Shown: one piece after another, positions 1 through 5,703 of the stretch
Layout of the letters: each line of letters opens with the position of its first letter
Numbering within the stretch: the first letter of the stretch is position 1
Origin: Ignavibacteriota bacterium
GTDB taxonomy: Bacteria; Bacteroidota; UBA10030; JAHEZR01
DNA: 9,084 bases
Direction of reading: 5' to 3'
Assembly: GCA_023251005.1 (NCBI GenBank)
Contig: JAHEZR010000032.1
Coordinates: 1-9,084 of the forward strand
Notes under the pieces: generated by a model
Database searches by the model: none
The model's input: the letters and a program-made list of their open reading frames with translations, nothing else
What the model was told of the DNA's origin: nothing
Position numbers and translations under genes: made by a program

Positions 1-341
1 GACACCAGTTTGGTAAGTCGATTGCCGAGTTTCAGGCTATCCAATGGAAGCTTACAGATATGGCGACGGATATCGAGGCAGCGCGGTTGCTTACGTGGAG
101 AGCGGCCTGGAAGAAGCAGCAGGGAAGGGATGTAAACCTCTTCGCAGCAGAGGCAAAGTACTTTGCAAGTGAGATAGCCGTAAAGGCCGCAAATGAAGCT
201 GTCCAGATTCACGGTGGGTACGGTTTCATCAAAGAGTTTCCAGTAGAAAAACTCTATCGGGACGTTAAGCTTATGACGATCGGTGAAGGCACGTCTGAAG
301 TCCAGAAGATGGTCATAGCCAGAAGCATCCTACAGATGTAA
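1..341 (+). CDS. Acyl-CoA dehydrogenase, C-terminal part (5' end outside window)
   Basis: The reading frame is open from the left edge (first whole codon at base 3), so the gene is cut by the window; the ATG at 60 is internal. The enzyme is an FAD-dependent flavoprotein that introduces an alpha,beta double bond into an acyl-CoA and passes electrons to ETF. The visible part is the C-terminal helical domain. It begins with HQFGKSIAEFQAIQWKL, a hallmark of the family, then has QIHGGYGFIKEFPVEKLYRD (flavin and dimer contacts) and ends with GEGTSEVQK. The Glu of GEGT is the usual catalytic base of short- and medium-chain enzymes; isovaleryl-CoA dehydrogenases normally have Ala or Gly there, so this looks like a butyryl/short-chain or general type. 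The TAA stop is 30 bases before the carboxyltransferase gene, suggesting one operon. Family is sure; the substrate is not. Confidence 0.95.
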   Translation, partial: HQFGKSIAEFQAIQWKLTDMATDIEAARLLTWRAAWKKQQGRDVNLFAAEAKYFASEIAVKAANEAVQIHGGYGFIKEFPVEKLYRDVKLMTIGEGTSEVQKMVIARSILQM

Positions 342-371
342 GCTCACATCTCTTCTCACCAACTCTTTCCT

Positions 372-2039
372 ATGTCCAGTCCCATTGGCAGCGAAGTTAA
401 GAAAGATCAGGTTTTCCATAAGAATGAAGAGAACTTGGGGAAACTTCTTCGCACCCTTAAATCAAAGGCCGATCAAATCAAGCTGGGTGGTGGACGAGAA
501 GCAATTGAGAAGCAACATAAACGTGGTAAACTCACGGCGCGGGACCGCATTGCGAAGCTTATTGATTCCGGAAGCAAATTCATCGAGATTGGTATCTTCG
601 CCGCTTATGAAATGTATGAAGAATACGGTGGTGCGCCAGCCTCTGGAACGATATTCGGAATAGGAAAGATTCACGGGAGGAATGTTGTTATCGTTGCTAA
701 CGACGCGACGGTAAAGGCGGGTGCGTGGTTTCCGATTACTTGCAAGAAGAATCTCCGTGCTCAGGAGATCGCGGTTGAGAATCGCTTGCCGATAGTTTAC
801 CTGGTTGATTCCGCCGGAGTCTTTCTGCCCTTGCAGAGTGAGATCTTTCCTGACAAGGAGCACTTCGGGCGAATCTTTCGTAATAATGCCGTCATGTCAT
901 CGATGGGTATCCCCCAGATTGCTGCAATCATGGGTCCGTGTGTGGCAGGCGGCGCTTATCTGCCCATCATGAGTGATGAAGTACTCATTGTCGAAGGGAC
1001 GGGCAGCGTGTTCCTTGCTGGCCCTTATCTTGTCAAAGCAGCTATTGGTGAAGAGCCAGACATAGAGGAGCTCGGTGGAGCAACGATGCACAGTGAGATC
1101 AGCGGTGTCACGGACCATAAGATGAAGAACGACGCCGAATGTCTCGAAAAGATCCGAAGCATCATTGAGAAGCTTGGAGAGACACCTAAAGCAGGATTCA
1201 CGCGGGTAGAACCCGCTCCACCGAAATTCCAGCCGGAAGAGATTTACGGGATCATCATTGAAGAGCGTACGAAACCGTTCGACATGTATCAAGTTCTTGC
1301 TCGCCTTGTCGACCGCAGTGAGATCGATGAATACAAGGCTGGCTACGGCAAGACTCTCATCACCGGATATGCATTTATCGACGGCTGGGCCGTTGGGATC
1401 GTCGCAAACCAGCGGTCTGTTGTTCGGACAAAGCAGGGGGAGATGCAAGTCGGTGGTGTTATCTATTCGGATAGTGCGGACAAGGCTGCACGATTTATCA
1501 TGAACTGCAACCAAAAGCGAATTCCGCTTGTTTTTTTTCAGGATGTTACCGGCTTCATGGTCGGGAAGCGCGCTGAACAAGGCGGCATCATCAAAGATGG
1601 TGCGAAGATGGTGAACGCCGTCGCAAACAGCGTTGTGCCAAAATTTACTTTTATCGTTGGAAATAGCTTCGGTGCGGGCAATTATGCAATGTGTGGCAAG
1701 GCCTATGACCCTCGTTTGATTTTTGCATGGCCAAGTGCTCGCATTGCAGTGATGGGTGGTGAGCAAGCAAGCAGTACCCTTTTGAGTATCAAGTTGCAAT
1801 CCGGTGGAGATGGACAAAAAGGAAAGCAGAGTGTGTCGAACGAAGAGCAGGTGAAGCTGTTAACAGAAATCCGAAGTCGATACGAGCGGGAGATGGATCC
1901 CCTCTACTCTGCTTCACGTCTCTGGGTAGACGGAATCGTTGATCCGCTTGAGACGCGTGAGATCATCTCTCTTGGCATTGCGATGGCCGACAACAATCCA
2001 AATATTCCTCATTTCAATCCGGGTGTAATTCAAGTTTAG
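372..2039 (+). CDS. Acyl-CoA carboxylase carboxyltransferase (beta) subunit, methylcrotonyl-CoA carboxylase-like
   Basis: This 555-residue protein is the carboxyltransferase half of a biotin-dependent acyl-CoA carboxylase; it moves carboxyl from carboxybiotin to an acyl-CoA in the cytoplasm. Two crotonase-fold halves are visible. The N-half has IKLGGGREAIEKQHKRGKLT (36-55), SAGVFLPLQSEIFPDKEHFG (147-166) and GPCVAGGAYLPIMSDE (188-203, first oxyanion-hole region). The C-half has FFQDVTGFMVGKR (388-400), GNSFGAGNYAMCGKAYDPR (430-448) and WPSARIAVMGGEQA (453-466). The FPD..HFGRIF and TGFMVG wording is that of methylcrotonyl/geranyl-type subunits rather than propionyl-CoA carboxylase. Length is near the usual 530-550. 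The start puts the IKLGGG block at the expected distance, but the pyrimidine-rich leader shows no clear ribosome site. No biotin carboxylase/BCCP gene is in view. Substrate is inferred only; leucine breakdown is one option. Confidence 0.93.
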   Translation: MSSPIGSEVKKDQVFHKNEENLGKLLRTLKSKADQIKLGGGREAIEKQHKRGKLTARDRIAKLIDSGSKFIEIGIFAAYEMYEEYGGAPASGTIFGIGKIHGRNVVIVANDATVKAGAWFPITCKKNLRAQEIAVENRLPIVYLVDSAGVFLPLQSEIFPDKEHFGRIFRNNAVMSSMGIPQIAAIMGPCVAGGAYLPIMSDEVLIVEGTGSVFLAGPYLVKAAIGEEPDIEELGGATMHSEISGVTDHKMKNDAECLEKIRSIIEKLGETPKAGFTRVEPAPPKFQPEEIYGIIIEERTKPFDMYQVLARLVDRSEIDEYKAGYGKTLITGYAFIDGWAVGIVANQRSVVRTKQGEMQVGGVIYSDSADKAARFIMNCNQKRIPLVFFQDVTGFMVGKRAEQGGIIKDGAKMVNAVANSVVPKFTFIVGNSFGAGNYAMCGKAYDPRLIFAWPSARIAVMGGEQASSTLLSIKLQSGGDGQKGKQSVSNEEQVKLLTEIRSRYEREMDPLYSASRLWVDGIVDPLETREIISLGIAMADNNPNIPHFNPGVIQV

Positions 2040-2047
2040 CTACCGCT

Positions 2048-2056
2048 GGAGAGGAG
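2048..2056 (+). promoter_or_regulatory. Ribosome binding site for the secreted-protein gene
   Basis: GGAGAGGAG lies directly before the ATG at 2057. The first GGAG (2048-2051) has a 5-base spacer to that ATG, which supports this start over any later one and keeps the hydrophobic signal sequence whole. The same nine bases occur before the small ORF at 4274. Confidence 0.6.
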
Positions 2057-2821
2057 ATGGTGTCTCGCCTCAGACTGTTCGCTGTGTTTCTTATCACCGT
2101 TTTTTTCCTTGTTGAGATTCCCGCTCAAGAGAGAAATCCAAAAGGAGAAAGTGAGGAGGTCAATGGGATTGAAGGTGAACAGCTCGACGATGGGGATTTC
2201 AATTTTGGAGAGACGTTCCTTACTCTTCTTGTCCCTCCTGGCGTCAAAAACACATGGCGTCTCAAACGGTTTCTTCGCAGCGAAAAATTCAGTCACATGA
2301 AAGTAATGGATGGTGAACTTCGTGCGATTGATGCAGTTTACCGCCGTGCTCTCGAGATTTCGAACGGTGACCTGAGCGAAGCGCTTTTCATCTGTACGCT
2401 TGGAACCATGGAACATCGAAAAGTGGGGGTAAAGCTCCCACTGATCAAACTCCCTGTGTATCTCCCGCTGACGAGTGAAAGTGATAGCGCCTTTCGGATC
2501 CGAGTTTCCGATTTGCCATCGCATTTCTATATTGACAGCCCTCGTGATGAGTTCGGCGATAAGGATAAGCTTCAGCATTTCTTTGGCTCGGCGTTTCTAG
2601 CGTACAGTTTTCGGTCACGTGCTCTTGCAGAGTTTGTTGGTGATTTTGTTGAGTGGGGAGAAGAAGAATTCATTATCGACGGGGCTGCCGATGTACGTGA
2701 TCGACGTGCAAACCATCAAGGTCGAGAGTTCGGTTTGGCGTTGGGCGAGCGGGCCGATGCACATCCATCAGAGTTTTTGCAGATTCAACTTGTCCTCACA
2801 GGTTCGCGATTTGTTTGGTAG
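2057..2821 (+). CDS. Secreted or membrane-anchored protein with DK..HF / D..AN..G signature, unknown function
   Basis: I do not recognise a named family for these 254 residues. Residues 1-24 look like a Sec signal peptide: basic VSRLR, a hydrophobic core AVFLITVFFLVE, then IPA before QE. There is no lipobox Cys. A charged acidic stretch (28-47) follows, then a mixed region (52-160). The most patterned part is 167-229: GDKDKLQHFFGSAFLAY (167-183), a Glu-rich VEWGEEEF (198-205), then DVRDRRANHQGREFG (212-226). The order DK..HF, Glu, D..AN..G resembles that in VanZ-like and YfiM/DUF2279-like envelope proteins, but the hydrophobic helices here are weak, so that link is inference. It begins 17 bases after the carboxyltransferase stop and ends 21 bases before the response-regulator start, suggesting co-transcription. 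Role may be at the envelope; function unknown. Confidence 0.8.
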   Translation: MVSRLRLFAVFLITVFFLVEIPAQERNPKGESEEVNGIEGEQLDDGDFNFGETFLTLLVPPGVKNTWRLKRFLRSEKFSHMKVMDGELRAIDAVYRRALEISNGDLSEALFICTLGTMEHRKVGVKLPLIKLPVYLPLTSESDSAFRIRVSDLPSHFYIDSPRDEFGDKDKLQHFFGSAFLAYSFRSRALAEFVGDFVEWGEEEFIIDGAADVRDRRANHQGREFGLALGERADAHPSEFLQIQLVLTGSRFVW

Positions 2822-2842
2822 GTTAGTTCATGAAGGTGACAG

Positions 2843-4225
2843 ATGAAGACGATCTTGGTTGTCGATGACGAGAGGAGTGTCCGCGACTCACTCCAGATGA
2901 TCCTGACCTATGCTAAGTACACTGTGGAATTGGCAGAGAGCGGGGCAGAGGCGCTCGTCGTTCTCGATTCTCATCAGGTTGACATGGTACTTCTGGACAT
3001 AAAGATGTCGGGGATGGATGGGATCGAAGTCCTCGAATCGATGAAGCAGCGAAACGCCGACCTCCCTGTCGTGATGATTTCTGGTCACGGAACAATCGAA
3101 ACTGCGGTCGAAGCCACGAAGAGAGGGGCGTTCGACTTTCTTCCGAAGCCTCTCGATCGCGACAAACTCCTTGTGACGGTTCGGAACGCACTTGAGCATC
3201 ACAAGCTTGCCACTGGGTACAAGCAGATGAAAGAGGCTGTTGAAGGGAAGGAGAGAATGCTGGGTGAGAGTCAGAAAATCAAAGAGATTCTCGAACTCAT
3301 CCGCCGCATCGGGCCAACGGATTCGCGTATTCTCGTTACTGGAGAAAATGGTGCCGGCAAGGAGTTAGTGGCGAAGGCGATTCATCGAGCGAGCAAGCGA
3401 AGCGATAAATCCTTTATCGAAGTGAATTGTGCTGCGATTCCGACCGAATTGATCGAGTCGGAGCTCTTCGGTCACGAGAGGGGCGCCTTCACGGGTGCAA
3501 CCTCTCAGAGGATCGGAAAGTTTCAGCAAGCCGATGGGGGAACTATTTTCCTCGACGAGGTCGGCGACATGAGCCCTGCAACTCAAGCGAAGGTGCTTCG
3601 AGTTTTAGAAGAGGGGAAAATTGAACGAGTTGGCGGAAACAAAACGGTTCCCGTCGATGTTCGCGTGATTGCCGCAACAAATAAAAACCTGCCGGACGAA
3701 ATTAGCCGGGGGGCCTTCCGCGAAGATCTCTACCATCGACTGAATGTCATCCCTATCCACGTGTCACCCCTTCGCGAACGTAGAGATGATATTCCCATTC
3801 TCGCAACCCATTTTGCCGACGAGATCTGCGCCCGAAACGGGATGGCGAGAAAGCAACTGACGCCAGCTTTATTGCAGCAGTTGAAAATGATGGAATGGAG
3901 TGGAAATGTTCGTGAGCTTCGGAACGTAGTCGAGCGTCTTGTCATCATGTCCCCAGGAACTAGGATTGACCTTCAGGAGCTCCAGGCGCTTACGACGATC
4001 AAGAAGGGTGAATTCGAGGATATCCTGAATACGAGCACGACTTTCCAGGAATTTAAGGACCGTGCAGAAGCATCTTACATCAGACATCAGTTGGAGCTGC
4101 ACAACTGGCACATCACGAAGACGGCCGAGGCACTTGATATTCAACGGAGTCATCTCTACAACAAGATCAAGAAGTATGGACTCGAACGCCAGACGAATCG
4201 ACAGGCTGACACGGAAGCATCATGA
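2843..4225 (+). CDS. NtrC-family sigma-54-dependent response regulator
   Basis: This is a complete 460-residue cytoplasmic regulator that drives open-complex formation by sigma-54 RNA polymerase when phosphorylated. The receiver domain (about 1-120) has the acidic pocket VVDDE (6-10), the phospho-acceptor Asp52 in LLDIKMSGMDG, Ser80 and Lys102 (PKP). The AAA+ domain (about 138-375) has Walker A GENGAGKE (167-174), the sigma-54 contact loop GAFTGA (214-219), Walker B TIFLDE (234-239), sensor I AATN (277-280), the arginine region FREDLYHRL (292-300) and sensor II GNVRELRN (354-361). A Fis-type helix-turn-helix closes it (about 422-447, ITKTAEALDIQRSHLYNKIK). All ATPase and sigma-54 motifs are intact. 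A GGTGA-like site precedes the ATG. No histidine kinase is in the window and I found no convincing sigma-54 promoter, so signal and targets are unknown. Confidence 0.96.
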   Translation: MKTILVVDDERSVRDSLQMILTYAKYTVELAESGAEALVVLDSHQVDMVLLDIKMSGMDGIEVLESMKQRNADLPVVMISGHGTIETAVEATKRGAFDFLPKPLDRDKLLVTVRNALEHHKLATGYKQMKEAVEGKERMLGESQKIKEILELIRRIGPTDSRILVTGENGAGKELVAKAIHRASKRSDKSFIEVNCAAIPTELIESELFGHERGAFTGATSQRIGKFQQADGGTIFLDEVGDMSPATQAKVLRVLEEGKIERVGGNKTVPVDVRVIAATNKNLPDEISRGAFREDLYHRLNVIPIHVSPLRERRDDIPILATHFADEICARNGMARKQLTPALLQQLKMMEWSGNVRELRNVVERLVIMSPGTRIDLQELQALTTIKKGEFEDILNTSTTFQEFKDRAEASYIRHQLELHNWHITKTAEALDIQRSHLYNKIKKYGLERQTNRQADTEAS

Positions 4226-4231
4226 ACGTTC

Positions 4232-4257
4232 CTGGATCGGTTAAAGGACCAATCCAG
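4232..4257 (+). other. Imperfect inverted repeat between the response regulator and the small ORF
   Basis: CTGGATCGGT (4232-4241) and ACCAATCCAG (4248-4257) pair at 9 of 10 positions around a 6-base loop. The stem starts 6 bases after the regulator stop and ends 6 bases before the ribosome site of the small ORF. There is no T-run after it, so it is not a standard intrinsic terminator. It could be an RNA processing or stability stem, or an operator. Function is not shown by sequence. Confidence 0.4.
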
Positions 4258-4263
4258 TCATGC

Positions 4264-4272
4264 GGAGAGGAG
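4264..4272 (+). promoter_or_regulatory. Ribosome binding site for the 53-residue ORF
   Basis: GGAGAGGAG lies just before the ATG at 4274. The first GGAG (4264-4267) has a 6-base spacer to 4274; the second (4269-4272) has a 7-base spacer to the ATG at 4280. The site supports translation but does not decide between these two starts. Confidence 0.55.
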
Positions 4273-4273
4273 T

Positions 4274-4435
4274 ATGGGAATGATGAAAGGTATGGCTAAT
4301 CGGCAGAAACGAGTTGTCCAACCTGAACATTCGATGCCAAGAGAGATCATCGATTTCAAGAAGATGAACAGAGCACTGATGAAAAAACTTCTGGCGAAAG
4401 CACAGGAGAATCAGAAGAGAAAGGGGAAGGGCTAA
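4274..4435 (+). CDS. Small basic protein, 53 residues, unknown function
   Basis: This short reading frame runs ATG to TAA and begins MGMMKGMANRQKRVV. I do not recognise it. It is strongly basic, with no transmembrane stretch or Cys motif. The middle HSMPREIIDFKKMNRALMKK (19-38) could form an amphipathic helix, and the tail ends KRKGKG, as in some small nucleic-acid or ribosome-binding proteins; that reading is inference. ATGs at 4274, 4280, 4283 and 4292 are all in frame, and the purine-rich ribosome site fits 4274 or 4280. It follows the response-regulator stop by 48 bases on the same strand, so it may be the last gene of that transcript. Its stop overlaps the rlmB stop on the other strand by 4 bases. 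Coding status rests on the ribosome site, the position and the lack of any other gene in the gap. Confidence 0.6.
   Translation: MGMMKGMANRQKRVVQPEHSMPREIIDFKKMNRALMKKLLAKAQENQKRKGKG
4382..4417 (-). terminator. Possible intrinsic terminator of the leftward cluster
   Basis: Read on the minus strand, CTTCTG (4417-4412) can pair with CAGAAG (4393-4388), followed at once by six T residues (4387-4382). The stem has only 6 pairs, three of them G-C, and the loop is 18 bases, so it is weak. It lies about 15 bases past the rlmB stop, the expected place for ending that transcript, but within the small ORF of the other strand. Confidence 0.3.
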
Positions 4436-5193
4436 TTCGATGCAGTTACTGGCAGGTGGTTGCCTGTTCTTGCGCGGACGACTTCGTACATCACCAGAGC
4501 GGCGGCGACGGAGGCGTTCAGAGATCCGATTTTTCCCCGCAGAGGAATCTTCACAAGAAAATCACACTTCTCTTTAACCAGTCGGCGCATCCCTTCTCCC
4601 TCGTTGCCAATTACAAGGGCGACAGGTGTCTTGTAGTCAACTTCGTAGTATAATCTGCTACCCTCGACGTCGGCACCCACAATCCAGAGTCCTTGATGTT
4701 TTAGTTCGTCGAGTGTCGTCGCGATGTTTGTGACCTTCGCGATTGGCATGTGCTCGCTTGCGCCCGCTGAAGTCTTTGTGACTGTCTGATTCACCGTAGT
4801 TGAATGATGCTTCGGGATAATTACTCCGTGAGCGCCCGCACATTCCGCTGTCCGTATGATGGCACCGAGATTCTGTGGGTCTTGGATTTCATCGAGGACC
4901 AGCAAGAAGGCGGGTTCGTTCCTTTCTTTTGCTACGTTGAGGATGGCGTCGGGCGAGACGTATTCTTTCGATCCTACAATTGCCACAACCCCTTGCGTCG
5001 TCGTGTCGCTGACAAGCTCGCGGAACTTTTGTTTGTTGACCTCCACACATTGTACTCCGTTCTGCCTCGCGAGCTGCCGTATTTTTTCGATGGCGGTTCC
5101 CCTCACTCCGTAGAGGATCACAATCTTTTCGACCGCTGCACCAGATCGAAGGGCTTCGATGACAGGATTCCGACCAGCGATTAACTCATCCAT
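4432..5193 (-). CDS. rlmB: 23S rRNA (guanosine-2'-O)-methyltransferase RlmB (SpoU/TrmH family)
   Basis: This 253-residue SAM-dependent enzyme methylates the ribose of a guanosine in the peptidyl-transferase region of 23S rRNA (G2251 in E. coli numbering). An N-terminal substrate-binding domain (1-75; IAGRNPVIEAL at 5-15, TTTQGVVAIV at 64-73) precedes the SPOUT knot. Motif 1 is LDEIQDPQNLGAIIRTAE (100-117) with the invariant Asn108 and catalytic Arg114. Motif 2 is VIGNEGEGM (194-202), and motif 3 is IPLRGKIGSLNASVAAALV (216-234). All three knot motifs are intact and the length is normal. The N-terminal domain and GRNPV favour RlmB over TrmH, though related paralogs exist in many genomes. It is the last gene of the leftward cluster, 50 bases after the 62-residue gene, with a GAGGA about 11 bases before its ATG. 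Confidence 0.93.
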   Translation of the reverse strand: MDELIAGRNPVIEALRSGAAVEKIVILYGVRGTAIEKIRQLARQNGVQCVEVNKQKFRELVSDTTTQGVVAIVGSKEYVSPDAILNVAKERNEPAFLLVLDEIQDPQNLGAIIRTAECAGAHGVIIPKHHSTTVNQTVTKTSAGASEHMPIAKVTNIATTLDELKHQGLWIVGADVEGSRLYYEVDYKTPVALVIGNEGEGMRRLVKEKCDFLVKIPLRGKIGSLNASVAAALVMYEVVRARTGNHLPVTASN

Positions 5194-5243
5194 GCGCGAT
5201 CTGATTCCTCATTTTCTCATTACGGTTCGGGTAAGGCAAAGAT

Positions 5244-5432
5244 TCAAAGAGGTGATTGGGATGCGGATTTCTTTACAGTGCGACGCTGCATCAGCCATCC
5301 GATCGTGAAGACGATTATCCCCGCTACAGAGAAGTATAACTCCTTCCACATATCACCCATCAAACCTGTAACCAAACCAAGCATCACTTCCGCAATCCCA
5401 AGCGCTTGAAGGACCTTAGCGAGGATTTTCAT
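5244..5432 (-). CDS. Small two-helix membrane protein, unknown function
   Basis: This 62-residue protein has two hydrophobic segments, about 5-25 (AKVLQALGIAEVMLGLVTGL) and 33-49 (YFSVAGIIVFTIGWLMQ), joined by a short polar turn GDMWKE, and a basic tail RRTVKKSAS that is probably cytoplasmic. By the positive-inside rule both ends face the cytoplasm. I do not recognise a named family. Its ATG (5432-5430) overlaps the TGA of the upstream glutaredoxin-like gene in an ATGA, so the two are probably translationally coupled. A fixed gene partner suggests a shared role, but none can be named. The reading frame, hydrophobic pattern and tight packing support a real gene. Confidence 0.75.
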   Translation of the reverse strand: MKILAKVLQALGIAEVMLGLVTGLMGDMWKELYFSVAGIIVFTIGWLMQRRTVKKSASQSPL

Positions 5433-5674
5433 TCATTTGCCTGACGCAGTTTTTCTCGCAGTGCGCGCTCAATCACCCTGTAGTGAAATATCTCTTCGTT
5501 ATTGATGAACACGACGGGTACCTTCTCTTTGTATGTTTCGTAGGAAGGATCTCCCGGGATGATTTTCCTCTCCTCCAGTGTGAAGGGAATTTCTCGCTGA
5601 ACTCTCAGCAGGACCGCCTTCGCTTCCTGACATAAATGACAATCTTCCGTCGAAAAAAGTTCCACGCGGATCAT
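5429..5674 (-). CDS. Glutaredoxin-family thiol protein
   Basis: This 81-residue single-domain thioredoxin-fold protein follows the glutaredoxin-like (DUF836/NrdH-like) pattern. It starts IRVELFSTEDCHLCQEAKAV, where strand 1 leads to the redox motif Cys12-His-Leu-Cys15 at the start of helix 1. The cis-proline loop KVPVVFINNEE (51-61) with Pro53 follows, and a charged C-terminal helix ends the fold. These features indicate thiol-disulfide exchange in the cytoplasm; no signal peptide is present. CHLC with a KVPVVF loop is typical of small bacterial members of unknown partner, and it lacks the TGG..VPQ glutathione-site wording of classical GrxA/C, so glutathione use is uncertain. It follows lgt by 29 bases and overlaps the next gene by 4. 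No clear ribosome site is seen before the ATG. Confidence 0.88.
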   Translation of the reverse strand: MIRVELFSTEDCHLCQEAKAVLLRVQREIPFTLEERKIIPGDPSYETYKEKVPVVFINNEEIFHYRVIERALREKLRQANE

Positions 5675-5703
5675 TCGTGTGGACGAGATGAGGTGGGAGT
5701 ATT

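Noticed and set aside
897..1817. 306-codon open frame antisense to the carboxyltransferase gene
   Set aside because: It lies wholly opposite a highly conserved gene, has no ribosome site or recognisable motif, and its composition reads as a shadow of the real frame.
2036..2578. 180-codon antisense frame opposite the secreted-protein gene
   Set aside because: The plus-strand frame has a signal peptide, ribosome site and correct spacing to both neighbours; the antisense frame has none.
2619..2846. 75-codon plus-strand frame ending in an ATGA overlap with the response-regulator start
   Set aside because: The overlap looks like coupling, but the frame is inside the secreted-protein gene, whose own frame carries the patterned DVRDRRANHQGREFG segment.
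4449..4464. TGGCAG...TTGCC resembling a sigma-54 promoter
   Set aside because: The spacing between the GG and GC elements is one base short of the required ten, and the site lies inside the rlmB coding region with no gene following on that strand.
4451..4466. Hairpin GGCAGG / CCTGTT as a terminator for the rightward cluster
   Set aside because: Two of six pairs are G-T wobbles and no T-run follows; it is explained by rlmB coding sequence.
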